Assembly: GCA_015075515.1 (NCBI GenBank)
Contig: JABTUE010000001.1
Location: forward strand, 496,001 to 560,000
DNA from: Planctomycetota bacterium
GTDB lineage: Bacteria > Planctomycetota > UBA8742 > UBA2392
Direction of reading: 5' to 3'
DNA: 64,000 nt
The position numbers were made by a program, and so were the translations under genes. The notes beneath the pieces were generated by a model. It was given only the letters and a program-made list of their open reading frames with translations. It was not told where the DNA came from and did no database searches. Position 1 is the first letter of the stretch; each line of letters opens with the position of its first letter. Below are positions 50,675-59,081 of this stretch, piece after piece.

Positions 50675-52405
50675 CTAGTGGTGAGCGGTGGCCAGACTGC
50701 GGCCGCTTTCCACCACTTCCTTGCGCAGTTCATAGCCGCCGGTGTTGGGGTCGTATTCCCAGTTCTCGTAGTCGTAGGCGGCCATCACGATCACGGGCTT
50801 GGTGAAGTTGTGGAAGTCCGGCGGGCTGTCGGCCTGCCATTCCAGGCTGGCCGCGCCCCAGGGATTCTTGGGCGCGCGCGGGCCCTTGAACCAGCTGTAG
50901 GTCAGGTAAATCACCTGCAGCAGCACACCCGCGCCCAGCACGTAGGCGCCGACGGTTGAAATCTGGTGGAAGGTCGTGAACTCGTCGGCGTAGTTGGCAT
51001 AGCGCCGCGGCATGCCGCGCGTGCCGGCCACAAACTGCGGCATGAACGCCAGATTGAAGCCCAGAAACACCAGACCGCAGGCGATCTTGGCCAGCGTCTC
51101 GTTGTACATGCGGCCGGTCATCTTGGGCCACCAGTAGTGCACGCCGCCAAAGAAGGCGTTCAGCGTGCTGCCCACCATCACCATGTGGAAGTGCGCGATC
51201 ACAAAGTACGTGTCATGCAGGTGCACGTTGTTGGCGATGCTGGCCAGAAACAGGCCGGTCAAACCGCCGATGCCGAACAGGTACATGAACGCCAGCCCGT
51301 ACAGCATGGGCGTCTTGAGCTCAATGCTGCCGCGGTACATGGTGGCGACCCAGTTGAAGACCTTGATCGCGCTGGGAATCGCCACAAAGAAGGTCAAAAA
51401 GCTGAAGATCAGCCCCGCCGCCGGCGACTGGCCGGCCACAAACATATGGTGGCCCCAGACGATGAAGCCGATCGCGGCGATCGCGATGGACGACCAGCCG
51501 ATGGCCTTGTAGCCGAACACGTGCTTGCGCGAGAAGGTGGCGATCAGTTCGCTTTGAACGCCCATCGCCGGCAGGATCATGATGTACACCGCCGGGTGGC
51601 TGTAGAACCAGAAGAAGTGCTGGAACAACACCGGGTCGCCGCCGTACTGGGGCAGGAAAATCCCGATGTGGAACATGTGCTCGACCATCGCCAGCGCCAG
51701 CGTCAGGCCGATCACCGGCGTGGCCAGAACCTGGATCAGGCTGGTGGCGTACAGCGCCCACAGAAACAGCGGCATGTCGTACATGCCCATGCCGGGCGGG
51801 CGCAGGCGGTGCATGGTGACAATGAAGTTGAGCCCGGTCAGGATGGACGAAAAGCCCAGGATGAAGACGGCCGAAAGCGCCAGAATCAGCGGGATGCTGG
51901 TCTGGCGGTCAAGGCTGTAGGGCGGGTACAGCGTCCAGCCGGTGTCCAGACCGCCAAAGGCCAGCACGCCGACAAACAGCGTGGCGCCGATCCAGTACAG
52001 GTACAGCGACATCAGGTTGATGCGCGGCAGGGCCAGATCCTTGGTGCCAAGCTGCATGGGCAGAATAAAGTTGCCCAGCGACGCCGGAATGCCGGGGATG
52101 ATGAACATGAACACCATCACCGCGCCGTGCAGGGTGAAATACTTGTTGTACATCTGCTCGACGCGCATCCCCAGAATCAGGTCGTTGGGGTCGCGCACGG
52201 CGCCGTCCCACAGCACGGTGCGCAGGGCCACGGCAAAGAAGCCGCCCAGCAGCAGCGCCAGCGTGACCGCGACCAGGTACATCATCGCGATGCGCTTGTG
52301 GTCCAGCGTGATGATCCAGTTCTTGATGCCGCGGGTTTCGTTCAGGTAGTTCCGCGTGGAACCGCCGTACGCGCCCTCGGGTTTCTCGACTACGCCACCA
52401 GCCAT
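50675..52405 (-). CDS. Cytochrome c oxidase subunit I, A2-type
   Basis: 576 residues, twelve or more TM helices. Heme and CuB ligands are visible: the low-spin heme His in [28 protein letters not shown] (Tyr cross-linked to His), WGHHMFVAG, and the His pair in [15 protein letters not shown]. Helix VI reads FYSHPAVY rather than HPEVY: the Glu of type A1 is replaced and the YSHP motif puts it in the A2 group, as in Thermus caa3. GYKAIGWSS keeps the K-channel Lys. It reduces O2 to water and pumps protons. A C-terminal region (about 500-576) is soluble. Confidence 0.97.
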   Translation of the reverse strand: MAGGVVEKPEGAYGGSTRNYLNETRGIKNWIITLDHKRIAMMYLVAVTLALLLGGFFAVALRTVLWDGAVRDPNDLILGMRVEQMYNKYFTLHGAVMVFMFIIPGIPASLGNFILPMQLGTKDLALPRINLMSLYLYWIGATLFVGVLAFGGLDTGWTLYPPYSLDRQTSIPLILALSAVFILGFSSILTGLNFIVTMHRLRPPGMGMYDMPLFLWALYATSLIQVLATPVIGLTLALAMVEHMFHIGIFLPQYGGDPVLFQHFFWFYSHPAVYIMILPAMGVQSELIATFSRKHVFGYKAIGWSSIAIAAIGFIVWGHHMFVAGQSPAAGLIFSFLTFFVAIPSAIKVFNWVATMYRGSIELKTPMLYGLAFMYLFGIGGLTGLFLASIANNVHLHDTYFVIAHFHMVMVGSTLNAFFGGVHYWWPKMTGRMYNETLAKIACGLVFLGFNLAFMPQFVAGTRGMPRRYANYADEFTTFHQISTVGAYVLGAGVLLQVIYLTYSWFKGPRAPKNPWGAASLEWQADSPPDFHNFTKPVIVMAAYDYENWEYDPNTGGYELRKEVVESGRSLATAHH

Positions 52406-52433
52406 TGCAGTGTCCTTGCGGTCGGCCCGCGCC

Positions 52434-53435
52434 CTACTTGTCCTTGAGAGACTTCAGGAACGCGTAGATGCCTTCGTATTCGTAATCCTGGAACTTGAAC
52501 GGCGTCATGGAGTTCGGGTAGCCCTTGACGATGCGCTTGCCGGGCTCGTTCAGCGACTCGCGCACATAGGCCTCGTCCACGATCACCCTGCTGCCGTCGC
52601 TCATTTCCTCTTCCTTGCCCCAGATGCCCTTGAAGCTGGGCCCGGTGCCCTTTTTGCCGTCAATCGTGTGGCAGATCTTGCAGTTGCGCTCCCAGATGAT
52701 CTGGCCGCGCTGCACCGGCGGCTGGTTCTTCAGGTCGCCTTCCTTGATGATCCAGTCGCGCCAGGCGTTGGGGTCTTCGTGCACGACCACGGTCGTGATC
52801 ATGTTGCTGTGGTCGTCGCCGCAGTATTCGGTGCAGTACAGCGGAAACTCGCCGGCCATGGTCGGGCGGAACCACAGCTTGTTGTAGCGGCCAGGCACGC
52901 AGTCCTGCTTGACGCGGAACGCCGGCAGGTACATCGAGTGAATCACATCCGGCGAATCCATCACCAGCCGGTAGGCCTGATCCTTGATCACGTGCAGTCG
53001 CGGCGTGACCATCTGGGATTCAAACGGGTCGCCTTCGTACTTGAAGCTCCAGCTCCACTTCTGGCCGCGCACGGTGATGTCGTAGACTTTTTCGTCCCTG
53101 GGCGGGTTGATCATCTCGAGGTACCAGTACATCGAGACGCCGAACACCACCATCAGCATGATCAGCGGCACGACCGACCAGGTCACTTCCAGAATCAGGT
53201 TGTGCGTGGAGGTTTTCTGTTCCTTGTGGCCGGGGCGCTTGCGGTAGCGCGCCACAAACAGAATCGTCGTGCCGCAGATGCCGACAAAAAACAGCACGCA
53301 AAGCCACAGAATGATGTCATACAGCAGGTCGGTTCCCGCGGCCACGCTGGAGGCCTGGGGCGGGAACCAGAACGATCCCTGGCGGGCAAGCGGCAGGGCG
53401 GCAAGAGTGTCCAGGTATCCGGGCATGGATGTCAT
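52434..53435 (-). CDS. Cytochrome c oxidase subunit II with cytochrome c domain
   Basis: 333 residues. Two TM helices (about 36-62 and 82-104), then the cupredoxin domain with CuA ligands His166, Cys201, Cys205, His209 and Met212 ([12 protein letters not shown]), then a class I cytochrome c domain with CKICH (Cys252, Cys255, His256) and the distal Met in [10 protein letters not shown]. This is the caa3 architecture, in which the fused heme passes electrons to CuA. No lipobox is seen. ATG 53435 overlaps the SCO1 stop by one base (TGATG), so it is translationally coupled; ATG 53426 is an alternative. Confidence 0.95.
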   Translation of the reverse strand: MTSMPGYLDTLAALPLARQGSFWFPPQASSVAAGTDLLYDIILWLCVLFFVGICGTTILFVARYRKRPGHKEQKTSTHNLILEVTWSVVPLIMLMVVFGVSMYWYLEMINPPRDEKVYDITVRGQKWSWSFKYEGDPFESQMVTPRLHVIKDQAYRLVMDSPDVIHSMYLPAFRVKQDCVPGRYNKLWFRPTMAGEFPLYCTEYCGDDHSNMITTVVVHEDPNAWRDWIIKEGDLKNQPPVQRGQIIWERNCKICHTIDGKKGTGPSFKGIWGKEEEMSDGSRVIVDEAYVRESLNEPGKRIVKGYPNSMTPFKFQDYEYEGIYAFLKSLKDK

Positions 53436-54298
53436 CAGGCGGTTTCCAGATTCGGGCGCCGGGCGGCGCGAACGCGCTTGAGTTCGCGCAGCCAGAAGTA
53501 GCCCACAAAGCACACCACAAATGCCAGCACCGCCGAGCCCCCGATGCGCATCATCAGGTACGCCCGGCCGATGTTGTCCGTGTATTCCATGACAAAGCAG
53601 TTCAGGCCGAAACCGGTGCCGTCGTCGCTGATCGGCGCGCCCAGACGGCCCTGGGCGCTGGCCTGGAGGTAGCCCTCCAGCATCGAGCCGTCATAGCCCA
53701 GCGAACGGATGTAGTGCGAGATCACGCCATCGGGCGTGACAATGAACATGGCGGTCTTGTGCAGGTACTGTCTGGTTTCGACATCGTAGCGGTAGTGGTA
53801 GCCCAGGGCGTCGGCCACACGGCGGGCGTTGGATTCGTCGCTGCTGGTCAGAAAGTGCCAGCCCTTGTCCACGCTGCTGCCGGATTCACTGGCGCCCAGA
53901 TAGCGGATCTTGCTCTGGCGCGCGCGCTTGAAGTCTTCGGCCGGGTCCACGCTGATGGTGACGATGGTGAATTCGGTGCCGGGCTTCCACTGCATTTCGC
54001 GCAGCGCCCGGGCCAGGTCAGTCAGTTGCAGGCTGCAGTTGCGCGGGCAGTCGGCGTAGTTCAGCGTGATCAGCACCGGCACGCCGGGCTTGAAGTATTG
54101 CGCCAGCGTGACGTTGCGGCCGTTGTCGTCCACAAACGGCACATCCAGCGGCAGTTTGTCGCCGATTTTCTGCACGACATCCACGCCCTTGAGCTGTTCG
54201 GCCATCTGCTGTTCGGCGATGCTCTGGGCACACAGCGACCCGGCAGCGGCCGTAACCGCAAGCGCCAGAACACACGAATAGACAGGCCGCAACCGCAT
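53435..54298 (-). CDS. SCO1/SenC copper chaperone for cytochrome oxidase
   Basis: 287 residues. A signal sequence (RPVYSCVLALAVTAAAGSLC) leads to a thioredoxin-fold SCO domain with the copper-binding CxxxC in YADCPRNCSLQLTDL and the partner His in YLHKTAMFIVTPDG. A C-terminal TM (AVLAFVVCFVGYFWLRELKR) anchors it, which is unusual since most SCO proteins have an N-terminal anchor. It loads or reduces the CuA site of subunit II, the next gene. The long open frame upstream of ATG 54298 is not used, as the signal peptide begins there. Confidence 0.95.
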   Translation of the reverse strand: MRLRPVYSCVLALAVTAAAGSLCAQSIAEQQMAEQLKGVDVVQKIGDKLPLDVPFVDDNGRNVTLAQYFKPGVPVLITLNYADCPRNCSLQLTDLARALREMQWKPGTEFTIVTISVDPAEDFKRARQSKIRYLGASESGSSVDKGWHFLTSSDESNARRVADALGYHYRYDVETRQYLHKTAMFIVTPDGVISHYIRSLGYDGSMLEGYLQASAQGRLGAPISDDGTGFGLNCFVMEYTDNIGRAYLMMRIGGSAVLAFVVCFVGYFWLRELKRVRAARRPNLETA

Positions 54299-54321
54299 CG
54301 TGGACAGTCCGTGAAATGTTC

Positions 54322-54351
54322 GCCGCGACGGGCTTAAAACCCCGTCGCGGC
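54322..54351 (-). promoter_or_regulatory. Stable hairpin in the leader of the SCO1-cox operon
   Basis: An 11-bp perfect stem (54322-54332 and 54341-54351) with an 8-nt loop lies 23 nt before the SCO1 ATG. No U-run follows on either strand, so it is not a normal terminator. It could be an operator palindrome or an mRNA structure close to the ribosome site. No known riboswitch or protein site was recognised. Confidence 0.4.
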
Positions 54352-54549
54352 TGCTCGCTTTAGCATGACGCGGCGCCTTCGTGTAGAGGAAATCCTTTCG
54401 GTTCGAAGCACCGCGAGACAGGGGTCTCAGCGCGCGCAATTCAGACCGCCACGGGCCGAAATGGCGGGCGCGCCGACCGGTTGTGGCCGGCAACTTCGGG
54501 CCATCCACCGACTCCCCGCCCCGGTCCGCCGCCGCTATGCTGCGCGCCG

Positions 54550-56406
54550 ATGCACGACACCGTCCCGCAATTGAACCCCTGGCAGACCCGGGCCCATCGG
54601 CTGGCCTGGGTGTGTGTCAGCCTGGCGCTGTTTCTGATTGCCGTGGGCGCGATTGTCACCACCACCCGCGCCGGCGACACCAACCCCGGCTGGTCATGGC
54701 GGTTCTGGGAATGGTTTGCCACCTGGTGGCAATCCGACGGCGGCCGCGCCTGGGAGGACGGCCACCGCGTGATCGGCACACTGGTGGGCTTTGCCGGCAT
54801 CGGTCTTGCCGTTTCCATGTACCGGGGCAACCCCGGCCGCCCGCGGCGCTGGCTGGGCCTGATCGCGCTGGCGCTGATTTCCCTTCAGGGTCTGATCGGC
54901 GGCCTGCGCGTGCTGGTGGTCAGTGACCCGACGGTGCAGAACACGGTGCTGGATTTCACCGGCGGCGGCTTTGATGTCGAACTGCGCCGCGCCGTCAAGG
55001 CCATGATCCACGGCATCACCGCCCAGGTGATCTTCGCGGCGCTGTGCTGCACGGCGGTGCTGACTTCGCGGCGCTGGCTGGCCGACTGGGCCGCGACGCG
55101 CGCCCCGGCGGCAACGGCAAGCCGCTGGCTGGCCGGTCTTGCCGTGGTGCTGGCGGTGGTTCAGCTCGGGCTGGGCACATACGTGCGCCAGACCGGCCAC
55201 GGCGTGCTGTGGCACATTGCCGGGGCCACGCTGGTGGCCGCGGCGATCATCGCCACGGCGCTGCGCATCATGCGCCATCACCCGCACAGCCCGCTGCGGC
55301 GCACGGCCTGGGCTACCTGCCTGCTGCTGTGTCTGCAGGTGTTTCTGGGGCTTACGCCGTACCTTTTGACCGGCGGCGACATGTACGTAAGTGAGCTGGC
55401 CAGCGCCGTCGGCCTGATGCGCAGCGCCCACGTGGTGTGCGGCGCGCTGATTCTGGCGCTCTTGAGCGTGCAGGCGCTGTGGCTGTTCCGGCTTACCGCC
55501 ACCCCCGAGGGCATGCGCCACAGCAAGGCACAGGACTTCGAGGCCGCGGCGGCGGGCCTGGTGCGCGACCTGGCGGCGCTGGGCAAGGCGCGGCTTTCGG
55601 CGCTGGTGATGGTGACGGTGGCGGCGGGCTATTTCATTGCCGCGCCGGGCATGCCCAACGTGGTGATTCTGCTGGCCACGATGCTGGGCGTGTCGCTGGT
55701 AGCCGGCGGCACCGGTGCGCTGAACCAGTACCTGGAACGCGACCTGGACGCGCGCATGGAACGCACCCGCAACCGGCCGCTGCCGTCGGGGCGCATGCGG
55801 CCAGGCACGGCGCTGGCGCTGGGGCTGGGCACCGTGGCGGTCGGCACGGCGCTGGTGGCGTTGTGGGTGAACCTGCTGGCGGCCGCGCTGACACTGGCAA
55901 CAACGGCGATTTACCTTGGCATCTACACGCCGCTGAAGACACGCACCACGGCCAACACGCTGGTCGGCGCGGTTCCGGGCGCGCTGCCGCCGGTGATCGG
56001 CTGGGTCGCGGCCACCGGCCGCATTCAGCTGGGCGCGTTTGTGCTGTTTGCGATTCTGTACGTGTGGCAGTTGCCCCATTTCTGGTCCATTGCCTGGCTG
56101 TACCGCAACGATTACCGCCGCGGCGGCATGCGCATGCTCAGCGTGGTGGACGAAGAGGGCGGCCTGGTGGCGCGCCAGATTGCCGTCTGGTGCGTGGCGC
56201 TGCTGCTGACCAGCCTGCTGCCGGTGCTGGTGGGCATGGCCGCGCCCAAATACGGCGTGGGCGCGCTGGTGCTGGGGCTGGCGTTTCTGGCCGCGGGGCT
56301 GGTGCACGCGCGCCGCCGCACGCCGCAAAGCACGCGCGGCGTGTTTTACGCCAGCCTGCTGTACCTGCCGGCCCTGCTGGCGGCCCTGCTGATGGATGTG
56401 TGGTAG
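54550..56406 (+). CDS. ctaAB: Heme A synthase-heme O synthase fusion (CtaA-CtaB)
   Basis: 618 residues. Residues 1 to about 320 are a COX15/CtaA heme A synthase with eight TM helices and heme-ligand His residues (WEDGHRVIGTLVGFAG, AMIHGITAQVIFAALCC, HGVLWHIAGATLVAAA, MRSAHVVCGALILALLS). From about 345 a CtaB/UbiA farnesyltransferase follows with NQYLERDLDARMERTRNRPL (Asp-rich site) and YLGIYTPLKTRTTANTLVGA. Together they turn heme B into heme O and heme A for the divergent cox operon. The open frame extends 23 codons upstream, but ATG 54550 begins the conserved sequence. TATGCT 9 nt before it could be a -10 box. Confidence 0.95.
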   Translation: MHDTVPQLNPWQTRAHRLAWVCVSLALFLIAVGAIVTTTRAGDTNPGWSWRFWEWFATWWQSDGGRAWEDGHRVIGTLVGFAGIGLAVSMYRGNPGRPRRWLGLIALALISLQGLIGGLRVLVVSDPTVQNTVLDFTGGGFDVELRRAVKAMIHGITAQVIFAALCCTAVLTSRRWLADWAATRAPAATASRWLAGLAVVLAVVQLGLGTYVRQTGHGVLWHIAGATLVAAAIIATALRIMRHHPHSPLRRTAWATCLLLCLQVFLGLTPYLLTGGDMYVSELASAVGLMRSAHVVCGALILALLSVQALWLFRLTATPEGMRHSKAQDFEAAAAGLVRDLAALGKARLSALVMVTVAAGYFIAAPGMPNVVILLATMLGVSLVAGGTGALNQYLERDLDARMERTRNRPLPSGRMRPGTALALGLGTVAVGTALVALWVNLLAAALTLATTAIYLGIYTPLKTRTTANTLVGAVPGALPPVIGWVAATGRIQLGAFVLFAILYVWQLPHFWSIAWLYRNDYRRGGMRMLSVVDEEGGLVARQIAVWCVALLLTSLLPVLVGMAAPKYGVGALVLGLAFLAAGLVHARRRTPQSTRGVFYASLLYLPALLAALLMDVW

Positions 56407-56434
56407 CAGGTGAAGTGCAAAGTGCGCACTCCAC

Positions 56435-56884
56435 CTATTTCTTCGCCCCTTCAATCGCCGCCAGGAAGTCCGCCGTGTCCTTGAACTCGCGGTACACGCT
56501 GGCAAAGCGCACATAGGCCACGCTGTCTATGGCCTTGAGCTTTTCCATGATCAGTTCGCCGATCACGCGCGTGGGCACTTCGCGGTCGTAGCGCTTGCTG
56601 ACGTCGTCTTCAATGTCCTGCACGACCTGTTCGATCTGGGCGGCGCTGACGGGGCGCTTTTCACAGGCGCGCTGGATGCCGTGGCGGATCTTTTCGCGGT
56701 CAAAGGGCGCGCGCGAGCCGTCTTTCTTGATCACGCGCAGCGGCGTTTCCTCGATGCGCTCATAGGTGGTAAAGCGCTTGCCGCAGGCCAGACATTCGCG
56801 GCGCCGGCGCACCACCGCGCCCTCGGAAGAGGCCCGCGAGTCCACCACTCGGTCGTTGTCCACTTTGCAGAACGGGCAGCGCAT
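56435..56884 (-). CDS. nrdR: Transcriptional repressor NrdR
   Basis: 149 residues. The zinc ribbon has Cys3, Cys6, Cys31 and Cys34 (MRCPFC ... CLACGKRFTTYERI), followed by the ATP-cone (KKDGSRAPFDREKIRHGIQR, then VIGELIMEKLKAIDSVAYVR). NrdR senses ATP/dATP and represses ribonucleotide reductase genes. No nrd gene or obvious NrdR box is in the window. ATG 56884 fits the conserved N-terminus; an upstream in-frame start is ignored. It converges with ctaAB and diverges from the DUF6288 gene. Confidence 0.97.
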   Translation of the reverse strand: MRCPFCKVDNDRVVDSRASSEGAVVRRRRECLACGKRFTTYERIEETPLRVIKKDGSRAPFDREKIRHGIQRACEKRPVSAAQIEQVVQDIEDDVSKRYDREVPTRVIGELIMEKLKAIDSVAYVRFASVYREFKDTADFLAAIEGAKK

Positions 56885-57232
56885 CAAATCCCCAATTGCT
56901 GGTATGACAGTGCGCAATCATAGACACGCGTTGTACGACGCAAGCACAAAGTTCACTACAACCCCAACATTTTGTGGTTTGTGCCGCCCGCCTTGGGCCT
57001 TGTGCCGGATTAGGTGGGCACAAGTTGCCCCGGACAGCGCGCGGCGCGCCGGATTACCCAAACATCAATGTCACGTCGGGCCGGCACCCCGATTGGTTCG
57101 CCTTTAACCACGCACCCGGAACTTCGAACCACGCCCCTGACACACCCATTACACACTTCCGCGTTAGGTTCCACGCACCGCCTCCACTATCAGGGCGACC
57201 GGTCTCTGGGCGACCGGTCTTCTGGAGACACC
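56885..57232. other. Divergent intergenic region nrdR / DUF6288 gene
   Basis: 348 nt without a supported gene. The nrdR side is AT-richer and has a TATGAT box on the minus strand (near 56917-56922) with a poorly spaced TTGCGT upstream, so a weak promoter is possible. The DUF6288 side has a 13-nt direct repeat. I saw no NrdR box, tRNA or small open frame with a ribosome site. Confidence 0.5.
57193..57220 (+). repeat. Direct repeat upstream of DUF6288 gene
   Basis: GGGCGACCGGTCT occurs twice (57193-57205 and 57208-57220, period 15), each with the palindrome ACCGGT. It ends 12 nt before the start codon at 57233, in the 5' leader. It may be a protein-binding site or a chance duplication. Confidence 0.4.
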
Positions 57233-58892
57233 ATGCCGCGTCTGCTGCTTGCGCTGGCCGCACTGGCCGCGCTGACGGTTCCCTTTGCCCTGACCGTAGA
57301 CGCCCAGCGTCTGCCCCCCGGCACTCCGCCCATCCCGGTTCCACCGCCCGGCGGCGGCGGCGGCCAACCGCCCGGTCTTCCGCCCGGCTTTCCCGGCGGC
57401 GGCAACGGCGCGCGACCCCAGGGCAGCGGCGCCGACCTGTACAACCTTGGCCCGATCGGCGGCAAGGCCGCCATGGCCACCAACCCGCGCCTGGCCCTTG
57501 ACGTGCGCGAAGTATTCGCCAAGGCCCCCGGCGAGGCCGGCGGACTGCGCGAGGGCGACCTGATTCTGGGCGCGCCCAATGCCTTCAAGTCGGACGCCTA
57601 CCACGAGTTGGGCGCGGCGATCGAACTGGCCGAACAGGCCAAAAAAGACAAAGACGCCGTGGTGGACTTGCGCGTGCTGCGCGACGGCAAGGAACTCAAC
57701 CTGAAAGTCACCGTGCCCGCCTACGGTCCGGACGCGAAAAAATTCCCCGCCGGCAAGATGCGCGACGCCGTGGTCACCAGGGCACTGGAATACCTTGCCA
57801 AACAGCAGCAGGGCGACGGCGGATGGGAATGTCACCTCAGCGCCGAAAACGGCCGTGTGGTCATGACCAGCCTGTGCGGCCTGGCCATGCTGGCCGCCGG
57901 CCACAACGCGGCCAAAGGCGACTACAAAACCAACGTCAGGCGCGCGGCCGAATTCGTGATGGCCAACGTCGGCAAGGAAAGCGCCTTTGGCAACGCCGGC
58001 GCCCGCGGCGGCGCCAACTGGAACCAGACCAACTGGGGCCTGGGCTATGGCGGCATGTTTCTGGCCGAAGTGCTGGCGGCTTCGCCCCTGCCCGGCCTGA
58101 AGGAAAAACTGGCCTGGGTGCGCGACCAGATTCTGGCCAACATGGAGGCCAGCGGCGGCTTTGCCCACGGCCCCGGCGGCCCCAACGCCCTGAATTACCT
58201 TGAACTGGAAATCGTCAGCAACTACTGCATCGCCGCGCTGGGCGGCGCCATGCAGAACGGCCTGGAAGTGGACAAGGCCAAACTGGAAAAGGCGCTGGCC
58301 TACGTGCAGGCCTGCGGCGGCGGCAAGGGCGGCGTGGGCTACAGCACGCGACAGGGCCAGGTGGGCTGGGGCGACCCCGGCCGCACCGGCGGCGCGATTC
58401 TGGCCTTTGGCGCCGTGGGCCGCGCCGACCACCCGTTTTACAAGCCGATGGTGGGATACCTGGCGGGCAACCTGCATGACATCATTGACGGCCACGTAAG
58501 CCCGACCATGCACCACCTGAGCGCCGCCGGCGCCTGCTGGCGCGAGGGCGGCAAGACCTGGGACGCCTATTGGGCCGCCCAGCGCAACGAATGCACCATG
58601 CTGCGCAACCCCGACGGCACCTTCACCGGGCGCCCCACCAAAAAGCGCCCAGATGGGCCGCAACAACGACCTTGATCTGGGCCCGGTCTGGAACACCGCG
58701 CACTGGACCATCATTCTGTGCCTGGAAAAAGACAACCTGCCGGTGTGGTTCGGCAAGGCCGGCAAAAAATCCGCCAAGCCTGAACCCAAGCCCGAACCCA
58801 AAGAAGAAAAGAAACCCGACCAGAAGCCGGTGACGGGCGAAAAACCGCCGGCCAAACCGCCCGAAAAGAAACCGATCGAAATTGACGAATAG
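57233..58892 (+). CDS. Secreted PDZ-like/DUF6288-type protein, frameshifted near its 3' end
   Basis: ATG 57233 (GGAG upstream) starts a signal peptide (MPRLLLALAALAALTVPFAL), a Pro/Gly linker, a PDZ-like region (LDVREVFAKAPGEAGGLREG, then DLILGAPNAF) and an alpha/alpha-toroid-like domain from about 180 (ALEYLAKQQQGDGGWECHLS, QTNWGLGYGGMFLAEVLA, GWGDPGRTGGAILAFGAVG). This matches the DUF6288 proteins of Planctomycetota-type genomes; their substrate is unknown. The first frame stops at 58675, but the conserved end (MGRNNDLDLGPVWNTAHWTI) lies in the next frame to 58892. Removing one A from the A5 run at 58640-58644 restores one protein of about 552 residues. A sequencing indel is likeliest, then a real mutation. 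The tail is Lys/Pro/Glu-rich. Confidence 0.75.
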
Positions 58893-58979
58893 CCAAGCGC
58901 CCGCGCCAAAGTCTGAGCCGGCGGCGGCAGTTCAGCCGGCCATAGTTCGCGACCGCGGGCTCGTCGCGGGAACAACCGG

Positions 58980-59003
58980 TTTCCGGCGCGCTCGCGCCGG
59001 AAA
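58980..59003. terminator. Hairpin between DUF6288 and kinase genes
   Basis: A 10-bp stem (58980-58989 and 58994-59003) with a 4-nt loop, not followed by a U-run. The 189-nt region has further GC-rich inverted sequence (near 58945-58975), but none is a clear intrinsic terminator. Confidence 0.35.
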
Positions 59004-59081
59004 GATTCCGAACCCCGGGCGCGTGCTCGCGGGTTTAACCTCACATGGCTAGACTCTCCGGTTCGCTCGCGGGGAGTCGCC

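Noticed and set aside
54410-54435. GGTTCGAA sequence like a tRNA T-arm
   Set aside because: The flanking bases do not pair as a T-stem and no acceptor, D or anticodon arm can be drawn around it.
57014-57232. N-terminal extension of the DUF6288 gene to ATG 57014
   Set aside because: The extra 73 residues are Thr/Arg/His-rich without conservation features, and a clean signal peptide with GGAG begins at 57233.
58630-58660. Programmed -1 ribosomal frameshift at the AAAAAG run
   Set aside because: The conserved C-terminus lies in the +1 frame, not the -1 frame that slippage here would reach, and the run lacks a full X XXY YYZ heptamer.
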